Shown here piece by piece: positions 46,165 to 54,811 of a stretch of DNA of 64,000 bases. Both the position numbers and the translations under genes were made by a program. Position 1 is the stretch's first letter; the number at the start of each line of letters is the position of its first letter. The stretch is from Corynebacterium simulans (GTDB lineage Bacteria > Actinomycetota > Actinomycetes > Mycobacteriales > Mycobacteriaceae). Location of the stretch: positions 310,001 through 374,000 of the forward strand of contig NZ_CP014634.1 in the NCBI RefSeq assembly GCF_001586215.1, written 5' to 3'. The notes beneath the pieces are model-generated. The model did no database searches. It saw nothing but the letters and a program-made list of their open reading frames with translations, and had not been told where the DNA came from.

Positions 46165-47718
46165 TTAACCACGCAGCTTTCCAGTAGCATTCTCGACGGC
46201 TTCGACAAGCGCGCCCTCCTTGACTAGGCGCACGGTCTCCTCGATTTCCGGCGAGAGGCAGCGGTCCACACCTGGCCCCTTGACGGTTTCGCGCAGCTTG
46301 GCGATCACCGCGCCGGTTCCCTTAGCCGGGGTGCCCTCGCGCATGTCGATGGCGCGGGCGGCGGTGAGGATCTCAACGGCCAGCACGCGCTGCAGGCCAT
46401 CGACGGCCTTGCGCAGCTTGCGAGCCGCGGACCAGCCCATAGACACATGGTCTTCCTGCATGGCAGAAGAAGGAATGGAATCGGCCGAAGATGGGTTGGC
46501 CAGGCGCTTCATTTCGCTCACGATGCCTGCCTGGGCATACTGGGCAATCATGTGGCCGGAGTCAACACCGGGGTCGTCGGCAAGAAAGGCGTTCAGCCCG
46601 CGGTTGCGCGCCGGGTCTAGGAAGCGGTCGGTGCGGCGCTCAGAAATGGAGGCCAGGTCCGCCGTGACAATGGCTAGGAAATCAAGCGCGTAGGCCACCG
46701 GCGCGCCGTGGAAGTTGCCGTTGGAGACCACGCGACCATCCTTGGTCACCACCGGGTTATCTACCGCGGCAGCCAGCTCGCGTTCAGCCACCTGGGCAGT
46801 GTGGGTCAACGTATCGCGGAATCCGCCAGCTACCTGCGGGGCGCAGCGCACGGAGTAGGCATCCTGCACCTGATTCTTCTTGAACTCCTCGAGGGCCGAT
46901 TCCAGGATCTCAGATCCCTCGGCCACCTGGAGGATATTCGCAGCGGCATCGGCCTGGCCCGGATGTGGGCGCAACTGCTGCAGGTCATCTGCAAAGACAA
47001 CGAGGGTACCCAGCAGGCCCTCCACGGTCATGGCGGTGGCAATATCGGCGGTCTTTGCGGCCGCGCGCAGGTCAGTAATGGCCAGGCAGAGCTGGCCGAG
47101 CATGCCATCGGTGCCGTTGATGAGCGCTAGGCCTTCCTTCTCGCGCAGCTGCAGCGGCTCGATGCCAGCTGCGGCCAAGGCTTCGCCCGCATCCTGCAGC
47201 TCGCCGTTTACCCGCACCTCGCCTTCTCCCAACAGGGCCAGTGCACAGTGAGCAAGCGGCGCCAAATCTCCGGAGCAGCCCAGCGAGCCATACTCGCGCA
47301 CCACCGGCACAATGCCGGCATTGAGGGCCTTGGCATACGTTTCCACCACTACGGGGCGCACGCCAGTGCGGCCGGTGCACAGGGTGGACAGGCGCAGCAG
47401 CATCAGTGCGCGGATGACTTCTTCTTCTACTTCCGGGCCGGTGCCCGCAGCATGCGAACGTACCAGGGAAAGCTGCAGCTGGGCGCGCATCTCTTCCGGG
47501 ATATGACGGCGGGCCAAAGCGCCGAAACCGGTGGAAATCCCGTAGACGGGGGTCGGATCCTGCGCGAGTTCTTCAATGCGCTCGCGGGTAGCGGCCACCT
47601 CTGCTAGCGCTTCGGGAGCAATCTCCACCTGCGCGCCATAACGGGCAACGGCAACGACGTCCTCGATGCTCAGCGCGCCGACATTTACGGTCACGGTAGT
47701 TGGGTAGGCGTTAGGCAT
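46165..47718 (-). CDS. hutH: Histidine ammonia-lyase
   Basis: First step of histidine degradation: converts histidine to urocanate and ammonia. 517 residues from ATG 47718 (ribosome site GGAG upstream). The MIO cofactor site is in YGSLGCSGDLAPLAHCAL, with Cys-Ser-Gly in place of the usual Ala-Ser-Gly, as in Streptomyces enzymes. The N-terminal VYGISTGFGALA and later NFHGAPVAYALDF and MQEDHVSMG motifs are intact. A 76-base gap separates it from hutR. Confidence 0.97.
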   Translation of the reverse strand: MPNAYPTTVTVNVGALSIEDVVAVARYGAQVEIAPEALAEVAATRERIEELAQDPTPVYGISTGFGALARRHIPEEMRAQLQLSLVRSHAAGTGPEVEEEVIRALMLLRLSTLCTGRTGVRPVVVETYAKALNAGIVPVVREYGSLGCSGDLAPLAHCALALLGEGEVRVNGELQDAGEALAAAGIEPLQLREKEGLALINGTDGMLGQLCLAITDLRAAAKTADIATAMTVEGLLGTLVVFADDLQQLRPHPGQADAAANILQVAEGSEILESALEEFKKNQVQDAYSVRCAPQVAGGFRDTLTHTAQVAERELAAAVDNPVVTKDGRVVSNGNFHGAPVAYALDFLAIVTADLASISERRTDRFLDPARNRGLNAFLADDPGVDSGHMIAQYAQAGIVSEMKRLANPSSADSIPSSAMQEDHVSMGWSAARKLRKAVDGLQRVLAVEILTAARAIDMREGTPAKGTGAVIAKLRETVKGPGVDRCLSPEIEETVRLVKEGALVEAVENATGKLRG

Positions 47719-47756
47719 GGCAAAAACTCCTTTAAAAGGGATCAACAATTTCAATG

Positions 47757-47768
47757 TGTCGCGCGACA
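47757..47768. promoter_or_regulatory. 12-bp palindrome upstream of hutH
   Basis: TGTCGCGCGACA is a perfect palindrome 39 bases before the hutH start, in the gap after hutR. Its TGTC/GACA ends resemble those of the TGTCTC/GAGACA repeat before hutU. Possible operator. Confidence 0.4.
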
Positions 47769-47794
47769 GCCTAACGCGATGAATGTATGCTACC

Positions 47795-48538
47795 TCACTT
47801 TTTATGATTGCGGTACATTTTAGCCGCCATCTTGTCCGATACCTCCAGCAAAGCTCGAATAGCGGCGTCTACCTTCGTATCCGGCGTCCCTACCGGATAC
47901 GTCACCGCCACCGCCGCCGCTGGGCGGTCCAAATGATCCAGGATGGGTACCGCCACAGAGGCCTGACCGCGAGTAATTTCTTCAATCTCTTGGTCCCACC
48001 CGCGTGCAGCTACCAAACCCAAGCGTTCTTTCAACGCGGCAAAGCCGCTACCTCCCGCAGTATCAAAGGCGGCGCGCACCTCCGCATCAGGCAGATGCGC
48101 CAGCATCACACGCCCGGATGCCGTCTTATGTGCTTGCAGGCGCACGCCCACCTCGGTCACCAAGGAAGTAGCCCCGGCCGCACGCACCTCCTGCAGATAC
48201 AAAATTTCCGATCCAGCCATACGTGACAGATGCCCCGATCCACCCACCAGCGCCGCACACTGTTCCAAGTCCCGAGTAGCCATGCGCACCAAGGGCTGCT
48301 GCGTTACATAGGCCGAGGCCATGGAATACGCCGCCAACCCCAGGCCATAGGTCTTATGCTCCGGCAAATGGGCTACAAAACCAGCATCAACCATCTCCGC
48401 CAGCAGGTGGTACGTAGATGAGCGCGGCAGGTTGAGCTCACCTTGGATGCGGGCGGCAGAAATAGGGACGTCGATCGTGGATAAAAGCTTGAGGATCTCC
48501 ATCGCGTGACGCGCCGCGGGGACTCTGTTGGTACTCAC
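47795..48538 (-). CDS. hutR: IclR-family regulator of histidine utilisation (HutR-like)
   Basis: 247 residues from the GTG at 48538. The N-terminal winged helix reads RHAMEILKLLSTIDVPISAARIQGELNLPRSSTYHLLAEMVDAGFV, followed by an IclR effector domain (SGSGHLSRMAGSEILYLQEV, ASGRVMLAHLPDAEV). Its place between hutH and the divergent hutG matches the C. resistens IclR-type HutR that controls hutHUI and hutG. The upstream extension to an ATG at 48592 would cross into the hutG leader and is unlikely. Confidence 0.88.
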   Translation of the reverse strand: MSTNRVPAARHAMEILKLLSTIDVPISAARIQGELNLPRSSTYHLLAEMVDAGFVAHLPEHKTYGLGLAAYSMASAYVTQQPLVRMATRDLEQCAALVGGSGHLSRMAGSEILYLQEVRAAGATSLVTEVGVRLQAHKTASGRVMLAHLPDAEVRAAFDTAGGSGFAALKERLGLVAARGWDQEIEEITRGQASVAVPILDHLDRPAAAVAVTYPVGTPDTKVDAAIRALLEVSDKMAAKMYRNHKK

Positions 48539-48552
48539 GCTTAGTGATTGTA

Positions 48553-48568
48553 GGCAGAGTTTCCTGCC
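48553..48568. promoter_or_regulatory. Inverted repeat between hutR and hutG
   Basis: GGCAG-AGTTTC-CTGCC lies in the 62-base gap between the divergent hutR (48538) and hutG (48601) starts. It is placed to control both promoters. It does not match the recalled HutR consensus well. Confidence 0.4.
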
Positions 48569-48600
48569 ACATGCCGCGGTTTTACCTAACATCGAAGACC

Positions 48601-49533
48601 ATGAACACTGAAACAGCTGAACTTTTCACCCCCGCCCCCGAATGGTCCGGCCGCTCCGATGGCCCGGGACCAGAGCATGCTCGCTGGCATAGCGTTATCA
48701 ATCAGTCCGCCACTTCCCCAGCCCCAGTGACTCTCTTGGGTTTTGCTTCCGACGAGGGCGTGCTGCGTAATGGTGGGCGCCAGGGTGCAGCCGCAGGCCC
48801 AGCCGCGCTGCGTTCCGCGCTTGGCTCCTTGGCGGTGCACCATGAGCATGCGCTTGCCGACGCCGGCACGATCACCACACAGGCCGATGACCTCGAGGGT
48901 GCCCACGACGCCCTTTCCGATAAGGTGCAAGAACTCGTCGCGGCCGGCACCCTCCCCATCATCCTGGGCGGCGGGCACGAAACCGCCTTCGGCTCCCACC
49001 GCGGCCTGTATCGCGCGGTAGGCGCCACCAAGATCATCAATCTCGACGCCCACTTCGATCTCCGCCGCGCGGACCAGGCGACCTCCGGCACCCCGTTCAA
49101 GCAGATTTCGGAGCTTAGCGATGACTTTGATTACACCGTGCTGGGCATCTCCCGCCCCAATAACACCAAGGTGCTTTTTGATGAAGCCGAATCTCTCGGC
49201 GTGGCCATCACTTTGGATGAAGAGCTAACCAACCTCACCCCGGCCGAGTGCGGCGAACTTGCAGCCCGCGCCACCGAGGGCAAGGACAAGGTTCACTTGT
49301 CCATCGACCTCGATGTCCTGCCGGCTTCTACCGCGCCGGGCGTATCCGCCCCGGCATCTCTGGGCGTGAGCTATGAGCGTATCCGCGCCATGGCCGTAGC
49401 AATTGCGCGGACGGGCAAGCTGGCTCTGGTGGACGTCGTCGAGCTCAATCCCACCTTTGACATAGATAACCGCACCGCCAAAGCAGCCGCGCGGCTTATC
49501 GATGACATCGTGACGGCCCACCTCACTAGCTAA
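48601..49533 (+). CDS. hutG: Formimidoylglutamase
   Basis: Hydrolyses formiminoglutamate to glutamate and formamide, the last step of this histidine route. 310 residues of the arginase/ureohydrolase family with the binuclear Mn motifs GGGHETAFGSHRGL, NLDAHFDLR and SIDLDVLPASTAPGVSAPA. It is transcribed divergently from hutR. The leader is short (a TAACAT-like -10 about 10 bases before the ATG) and no ribosome site is clear. Confidence 0.95.
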   Translation: MNTETAELFTPAPEWSGRSDGPGPEHARWHSVINQSATSPAPVTLLGFASDEGVLRNGGRQGAAAGPAALRSALGSLAVHHEHALADAGTITTQADDLEGAHDALSDKVQELVAAGTLPIILGGGHETAFGSHRGLYRAVGATKIINLDAHFDLRRADQATSGTPFKQISELSDDFDYTVLGISRPNNTKVLFDEAESLGVAITLDEELTNLTPAECGELAARATEGKDKVHLSIDLDVLPASTAPGVSAPASLGVSYERIRAMAVAIARTGKLALVDVVELNPTFDIDNRTAKAAARLIDDIVTAHLTS

Positions 49534-49573
49534 ACGCCAACGGCGTTGGGGTTTACCCGGGCCGTGCAGTTTA

Positions 49574-50059
49574 TCAGGTAGCTTTCTTACTCATCCAACG
49601 TTGGACTCCCCACCACATAGCAGGAGTAAAGGCAACAGCGATGAGCCAGTAGACAAGCCAGAAGCTACCCGCTAAGCCAGTCACCACAATGCCTATGAGC
49701 AGCAAAAGCGCTGCGCCAGCACTCGCAACCACACACTTTGTGAAACTGCGCCTGTCCGCATGAGCACTTTCTCGGGGTGCAACTCCAGAAACCTTCCGGT
49801 CTACGAATCCAATAATGTCTTTGCCGAAGACAACAGAGAAAGAAATATAAAAGGCCGCGAATCCGTGCATGAACTCGGCCCTACCGCCTTGGCTCAGGCT
49901 CACGTAGAAAAATACTAAGAGCAGCAGGTCGATGATTGGGGTCGCGGCCATAAGTATCAAACCGAGTTTGCGCAGATTAAACACGTAGCGCAAGAGGCAG
50001 CCAGCCACTAAGCAAAGCCAAAAGGCTACCTCAGCTGCGATAGTGGCTATAAGCATCAT
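49574..50059 (-). CDS. Membrane protein of unknown function
   Basis: 161 residues with about five hydrophobic helices (first: MMLIATIAAEVAFWLCLVAGCLL) and a polar loop (FVDRKVSGVAPRESAHADRR) in the middle. The layout recalls small 2TM-type actinobacterial membrane proteins but no family is recognised. TGGAGGG lies before the first ATG. It is 47 bases after the YjiH-family gene on the same strand. Confidence 0.6.
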   Translation of the reverse strand: MMLIATIAAEVAFWLCLVAGCLLRYVFNLRKLGLILMAATPIIDLLLLVFFYVSLSQGGRAEFMHGFAAFYISFSVVFGKDIIGFVDRKVSGVAPRESAHADRRSFTKCVVASAGAALLLLIGIVVTGLAGSFWLVYWLIAVAFTPAMWWGVQRWMSKKAT

Positions 50060-50106
50060 TGCCCTCCAGCGATATAGATCCTCTAACCCGTCTTGGGTTT
50101 AACCTA

Positions 50107-51453
50107 TCAAAACAGCAGGTGGGCAATCGGGGTGGCGATAAGAATGGTCAGCGCGACACGCTCAAACCAAATGATGACCAAGTGAGTCAGCTTCACCGGA
50201 ATCTTGGTTGCCAGGATGCACGGCACCAATGCGGAGAAGAAAATAATGGCAGAGACTGCCACCACGCCGATGACGAACTTGAGCACCATGCTGTCGCTGC
50301 CTGCCACTGCGGTGGCGGGCAGGAACATCTCCGCAATTCCCATGGCCGCGCCCTTGCCCGCTAGTACCGGCTCCGGAAGCCGCGCTACCCACGCAAATGG
50401 GTAGAACAGGTAGCCAATCCACTCGAAGATGGGCGTAAAGCGCGCAAGCAGCAGTCCGATGAGACCCACCGACATAATGGACGGCACGATTGCTGCCGCC
50501 ATGCGCACACCATCGCGCAGGTTCTCCCAGATGGACTCCCACAACGACGGTGCGCGTTGTAGCGCCAACATCGCCTCGCGCCACGCGTTTTTGATGCGCG
50601 AGCCTTCCACCGGCTTTTCCGGATCTGGGTGCGCGTCCGCAAAACACTCGTCTGGAATGGTGCGCAGCGGCGGAATCCGCACGGTAATGGCGGTAACCAC
50701 AAAAGTCACGATGAGCGTGACGATGAAGTATGTGCCCCATACCTTCATCAAGTCGAGCTGCTTGGCCACGATGACCATGAAGGCCGCAGAGACCGTCGAA
50801 AAGCCGGTGGCAATAATCGCTGCCTCACGCCCGGTGTATCCGCCCTTTTGGTAGACGCGGTCCGTGACCAAAATTCCCAGTGAATATGAGCCCACGAACG
50901 AGGCCACTGCATCAATAGCAGAGCGTCCCGGCGTCTTCCACAACGGTCGCATGATGGGCTGCATGAGCACGCCGACGAACTCCAGCAGGCCAAAGCCAAT
51001 GAGAAACGCTAGGAACGCACCACCAATAGGCACGATGAGGCCTACCGGAATGGCAATCGAGTTCCACAGGAACGGCACCAAGTCCTCGTCACCGAGCACC
51101 CACGGCAGCGCGTCGATGACCATAAGAAACGAGATCACCGCACCGACAACATTGAGCACCGCAAAGACTGCCTGAAGCGCGCTTTCTTTAAATGCGCCGG
51201 TAATAAAACTCCGCACCGTTCCGTACACGGCCAAGGCAAAAATAATCCACGGCACCGCCGCCGGAATCCCCTCACGCACCATGGTGACCATGTGGTCCAA
51301 AGGAATAGAGCGCTTATCCTGATACGTCACCGGCAGGAAGAATACGAATGCGCCAATCGCGCTATATAAAAAGAGTTTCCACCGTCCCCCAGGCTGCGGA
51401 ATTTCCCCGTCATGACTCTGGTGGGAGGAGTAAACCGATTCGGTAGAAGTCAC
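50107..51453 (-). CDS. YjiH-family (nucleoside recognition/GATE domain) membrane protein
   Basis: 448 residues with about ten helices. It has two Gate-like halves, with FGLLEFVGVLMQPIMRPLWKTPGRSAIDAVASFVGSYSLGI and GKGAAMGIAEMFLPATAVAGSD, typical of YjiH proteins. These are probable transporters of unidentified substrate. Its place beside the hut genes makes histidine, urocanate or a breakdown product a possible substrate, but that is inference. The promoter region is shared with the divergent mutT. Confidence 0.87.
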   Translation of the reverse strand: MTSTESVYSSHQSHDGEIPQPGGRWKLFLYSAIGAFVFFLPVTYQDKRSIPLDHMVTMVREGIPAAVPWIIFALAVYGTVRSFITGAFKESALQAVFAVLNVVGAVISFLMVIDALPWVLGDEDLVPFLWNSIAIPVGLIVPIGGAFLAFLIGFGLLEFVGVLMQPIMRPLWKTPGRSAIDAVASFVGSYSLGILVTDRVYQKGGYTGREAAIIATGFSTVSAAFMVIVAKQLDLMKVWGTYFIVTLIVTFVVTAITVRIPPLRTIPDECFADAHPDPEKPVEGSRIKNAWREAMLALQRAPSLWESIWENLRDGVRMAAAIVPSIMSVGLIGLLLARFTPIFEWIGYLFYPFAWVARLPEPVLAGKGAAMGIAEMFLPATAVAGSDSMVLKFVIGVVAVSAIIFFSALVPCILATKIPVKLTHLVIIWFERVALTILIATPIAHLLF

Positions 51454-51587
51454 AGTAAAACCGTCCCCTCAAGCTTGCATACAAAATTCAAGCCCGCGCG
51501 ACAGCCTTTACGCGAACATTGGGAATATGTTAGCTAAGTTACAGACTGCTGTCTACACGTTTTCGAGATCCAAGGCACAATAGAGTC

Positions 51588-52001
51588 ATGTCTAAACCCA
51601 TTCGCGTTGTGGGCGCCGTCTTCGTCGATGAAGAACGCACACAGCTTTTAGCCTTCCGCAAGAAGCCCGGCACTTCCCTTGCTGGCATGTGGGAATTTCC
51701 CGGCGGCAAGATCGAACCCGGCGAAACACCAGAGCAAGCACTCGCGCGCGAACTTAAGGAAGAACTCGGCATTTCAGCCACCGTCGGTGAAAAGGTAACG
51801 ACAACCGTTCACCATTACGATTTCGCCACCATCGAGCTCACCACCTTTTACTGCACCACCACCGCCTCCCTGCTAGCCGACGACCTCAGCCTCACCGACC
51901 ACGACGATACGAAATGGGTTACCTCCACAGAGGCCGCGCATCTTACTTGGGCTCCCGCAGATATCCCTGCGGTAGAAGCTATTGCTTCTAGTCACAGCTA
52001 A
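51588..52001 (+). CDS. mutT: MutT-like NUDIX hydrolase
   Basis: 137 residues with a complete Nudix box GGKIEPGETPEQALARELKEELGI near residues 38-61 and the MutT-type N-terminus RVVGAVFVDEERTQLLAFRKKPG. Probably hydrolyses oxidised dNTPs such as 8-oxo-dGTP. CACAAT lies about seven bases before the ATG, so the mRNA may be leaderless. A truncated second copy follows directly. Confidence 0.92.
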   Translation: MSKPIRVVGAVFVDEERTQLLAFRKKPGTSLAGMWEFPGGKIEPGETPEQALARELKEELGISATVGEKVTTTVHHYDFATIELTTFYCTTTASLLADDLSLTDHDDTKWVTSTEAAHLTWAPADIPAVEAIASSHS

Positions 52002-52038
52002 GAAAGGAATCCACCCGCGGACTTGACCAACTAGATAG

Positions 52039-52308
52039 GCCCCCGAGCAAGCCCTCGCCCGTGAGCTTCACGAAGAGCTCGGTATCGAAGCCACCATCGG
52101 CGAGAAGGTCACCACCACCGTGCACGAGTACAAGTTCGCCACCATCGAGCTGACTACTTTTCGCTGCACCACCGAGGCCAACCTGACAACCGAAGGCCTC
52201 GCCCTCACCGACCACGACGCTACCCACTGGGTCACCCCAGACAAAGCCCAAGAACTAGAGTGGGCGCCGACCGACATTCCGAGCCTTAAACTCTTAGGCC
52301 TGGGATAA
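52039..52308 (+). pseudogene. 5'-truncated second mutT copy
   Basis: The frame opens right after a stop (TAG 52036-52038) and reads APEQALARELHEELGI, then about 70 more residues to the stop at 52308. It matches the C-terminal two-thirds of the upstream MutT over its whole length, with roughly two-thirds identity by eye. The N-terminus and first half of the Nudix box (the GxxxxxE part) are missing. No start or ribosome site suits it. Its divergence shows it was a separate paralogue, not a recent tandem repeat. The AT-richer restriction island begins just after it. Confidence 0.8.
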
Positions 52309-52678
52309 CGAAACTCCGGTATGTGTCAGACTCCAGCATTTGCTGTATCTTAATTCCAGCTTCAAAGACTTCCATCTGGTGCTCAATCATGTATTCAACA
52401 ATCGAATAAGTAGTTTTTCCACCATTGGTCGCGTTTCCTGGATATCCTGGGCGTGCAGTTAATAAGTCGTAGTATTTTCGCTCGACTCCATTAACATTAC
52501 GGAATTTCGTGTCCTCTTCACCTGGCTCAATTTCAGGGTGGACGGCGCATCTACGCAGTAGACTCGAGAGCTTTTCCATTTCCGAACGCGGCGACGTGTT
52601 CGGCCACCCATACTTGATCCCGATCGCAGCCACTACCAAGATCTCATCTCGATGCCAGGGCACTCGCGTCGTTTTCAT
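52286..52678 (-). CDS. HNH-associated N-terminal domain protein without nuclease domain
   Basis: 130 residues from ATG 52678 (AGAGGT upstream). The pattern VPWHRDEILVVAAIGIKYG, then LSSLLRRCAVHP and FRNVNGVERKYYDLL, is that of the N-terminal domain of restriction-like HNH endonucleases (WxRDELIL...FRNxNGVxxK). The HNH domain that normally follows is absent. It may be a truncated nuclease or a stand-alone DNA-recognition or control protein. It diverges from the cytosine methyltransferase and lies within the AT-richer island. Confidence 0.6.
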   Translation of the reverse strand: MKTTRVPWHRDEILVVAAIGIKYGWPNTSPRSEMEKLSSLLRRCAVHPEIEPGEEDTKFRNVNGVERKYYDLLTARPGYPGNATNGGKTTYSIVEYMIEHQMEVFEAGIKIQQMLESDTYRSFVIPGLRV

Positions 52679-52838
52679 GCAATTACACCTCTTAAGGGAA
52701 CAAGCGTTCGTAAAATTATATGGAATGTCCGCCAACTCGCTATGCTCTCAACAGAGAATCAACACAGACACTTTATTAATCAAACCATTATCACACGATG
52801 ATTGTTTACGTTTTCACGCTCAGAAAGGAACCGGCTCG

Positions 52839-53876
52839 ATGGCTACCTCACGCCTCCACTCATTCGAGATTTGCGCTGGCGCTGGCGGCCAGGCTTTGGG
52901 CTTAGAACAGGCAGGTTTCCATCACGCAGCGGTCGTCGAAATCGATAATTGGGCCGCTGAAACTCTCCGCCAGAACCGCGGAACTGAAGGACCTCTTGGA
53001 AAATGGAATGTCCATGAAATGGACGTCCATAACCTGGATGGTAGGCCATGGAGAGGGAAAATCGACCTATTTGCTGGCGGAGTTCCATGCCCTCCTTTTT
53101 CAATAGCAGGTAAGCAACTTGGCGCCGACGATGAACGCGACCTCTTTCCACAGGCGCTACGTCTGATCAACGAAATTGATCCACGTGCTGTGCTTCTAGA
53201 AAACGTTAAAGGGCTCGGTCAAAAACGGTTTGACTCCTACCGAGATCAAATAATCGATCAGCTTGAAGAAATGGGGTACACCGCCTTTTGGAAACTTCTC
53301 CAAGCAGCTGATTATGGAGTGCCGCAGCTTCGACCAAGGTTCATCCTTGTCGCTTTAAAGGACGAATTTGCCAACTATTTTGCCTGGCCGAAAGTAGTTA
53401 AATCACACATGCCGGTGGGAACAGCACTTCTCCCGCTAATGGCAGAAAATGGTTGGCCTGGAGCTGAAGCTTGGGCTCGAAACGCAAACACAGTGGGCCC
53501 GACTCTTGTGGGCGGAAGCAAAAAACATGGTGGCCCAGATGTAGGGCCAACGCGTGCTCGAGAAGCCTGGAAGAAACTCGGAATTAAGGGCTCCTCTATC
53601 GCCGAATCACCGCCAGCTGCTGATTTCACAACAGACCCCGAACAAGAAATGCCGCGTTTGACGGTACGAATGGGTGGTGTCATCCAAGGTTTCCCCGAAG
53701 ACTGGAAGTGGGCCGGTGGGAAAACCGCACAATGGCGGCAGGTTGGCAATGCCTTTCCTCCGCCGGTGGCCAAGGCACTCGGCGAACGCATAAAGTTCGC
53801 GCTGCGAAAGAAACCAATTCCGAAGTCTCTAGAACCTGCAACACCAACCCGTGTCAACCAGCTGAGTCTGATTTAA
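52839..53876 (+). CDS. DNA (cytosine-5)-methyltransferase of a NaeI-like system
   Basis: 345 residues. C5-methyltransferase motifs are present: I FEICAGAGGQALGLEQAG, IV GGVPCPPFSIAGKQ (catalytic Cys), VI LLENVKGL, VIII AADYGVPQLRPRFILVAL and X RQVGNAFPPPVAKALGERI, with the target recognition region between VIII and IX around residues 190-280. ATG 52839 follows GAAAGGA. It should protect the site cut by the NaeI-like enzyme encoded 10 bases downstream, predicted GCCGGC. Shorter than M.NaeI as I recall it (about 410 residues). Confidence 0.93.
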   Translation: MATSRLHSFEICAGAGGQALGLEQAGFHHAAVVEIDNWAAETLRQNRGTEGPLGKWNVHEMDVHNLDGRPWRGKIDLFAGGVPCPPFSIAGKQLGADDERDLFPQALRLINEIDPRAVLLENVKGLGQKRFDSYRDQIIDQLEEMGYTAFWKLLQAADYGVPQLRPRFILVALKDEFANYFAWPKVVKSHMPVGTALLPLMAENGWPGAEAWARNANTVGPTLVGGSKKHGGPDVGPTRAREAWKKLGIKGSSIAESPPAADFTTDPEQEMPRLTVRMGGVIQGFPEDWKWAGGKTAQWRQVGNAFPPPVAKALGERIKFALRKKPIPKSLEPATPTRVNQLSLI

Positions 53877-53886
53877 AATTGGCAAG

Positions 53887-54807
53887 GTGATTGCCAAGAT
53901 TCAACCTGACACGATTTCTATACAGCTAGCGGCTGCATTCAAAGAGCAAGACCCCACGGGAGAACGCCTCGGACGTGTCTTCCGCGAGTCTTTCGACCAG
54001 ATTTATGATGGTCAACATACTGGACGTTTCGCCATTAGCCAGCTCAGTAAGACCGAATCTGCTCACCTCGGCTCAATAGTCGAAATCAACATTCGCCGAG
54101 AATTCGACGGCTTTATCGGCGACGGTGAGGTGATGGATTTCGACATCGAGGGCTTCGAAGTTGACTGCAAGTACTCGAAACAGAAGTTTGGCTGGATGAT
54201 CCCTATCGAGGCTCTCGGGCATCATGGAATGCTTTGCCATGCCGACGATGAGCAGGGAACTTTTCGAGTGGGATTCGCTTTTCTCGATTACTCAATTCTG
54301 ACTAGAGGCAGCAATCGCGACGGCAAGCGCTCGATTTCCGCCGCTGGTCGCAGCGCAATTCAATGGCTTTTCCTAGACGAAGCTTTTCCGCCGAACACCC
54401 TCCTACAACTCAGCGAGGACGACCGAGCAAAGATTTTCTCTTCAAGTTCCGGAGCTCAGCGCCTCAATGAATTGTTCAGAATTGCTCAAGGCATCATAGT
54501 CCCACGTGGCATCATCGCCACTGTCGCGCAGCAAAAGGACTATATGAAGCGTATTCGATACAACGGAGGCTCTCGTTCTGCTCTACAGCCTGAGGGGATC
54601 GTGATCCTTGGAGATTACCTCAAGCACCAGAAAATTGCCGCCGAATTAGGCCTGCCAATCCCCAAAGACGGTGATTCACTATCAACGCGATTAGTTAAGT
54701 GTGAGAAAAGCTTCGAGGGCTCTAAAACCTATATCGATGATTCTTACTGGCGAATTGCAACACCAACCGATGCAGTCGAACCAGCCCCGACACTCCCATT
54801 CAAGTAG
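53887..54807 (+). CDS. NaeI-like type II restriction endonuclease
   Basis: 306 residues, clearly NaeI-related from recalled sequence. Shared landmarks are DQIYDGQHTGRF, QLSKTESAHLGSIVEIN, a D-x9-CK active site (D84...D93-C94-K95) preceded by E66, and the C-terminal DNA-binding domain with IIATVAQQKDYMKRIR and LRPEGI-like LQPEGIVILGD. NaeI cuts GCCGGC and needs a second site as effector. The residue aligned with NaeI Leu43, whose change to Lys gives topoisomerase activity, is Ile39. The GTG start at 53887 fits the family's N-terminus, though no ribosome site is obvious. Coupled to the methyltransferase gene. Confidence 0.92.
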   Translation: MIAKIQPDTISIQLAAAFKEQDPTGERLGRVFRESFDQIYDGQHTGRFAISQLSKTESAHLGSIVEINIRREFDGFIGDGEVMDFDIEGFEVDCKYSKQKFGWMIPIEALGHHGMLCHADDEQGTFRVGFAFLDYSILTRGSNRDGKRSISAAGRSAIQWLFLDEAFPPNTLLQLSEDDRAKIFSSSSGAQRLNELFRIAQGIIVPRGIIATVAQQKDYMKRIRYNGGSRSALQPEGIVILGDYLKHQKIAAELGLPIPKDGDSLSTRLVKCEKSFEGSKTYIDDSYWRIATPTDAVEPAPTLPFK

Positions 54808-54811
54808 ACGT

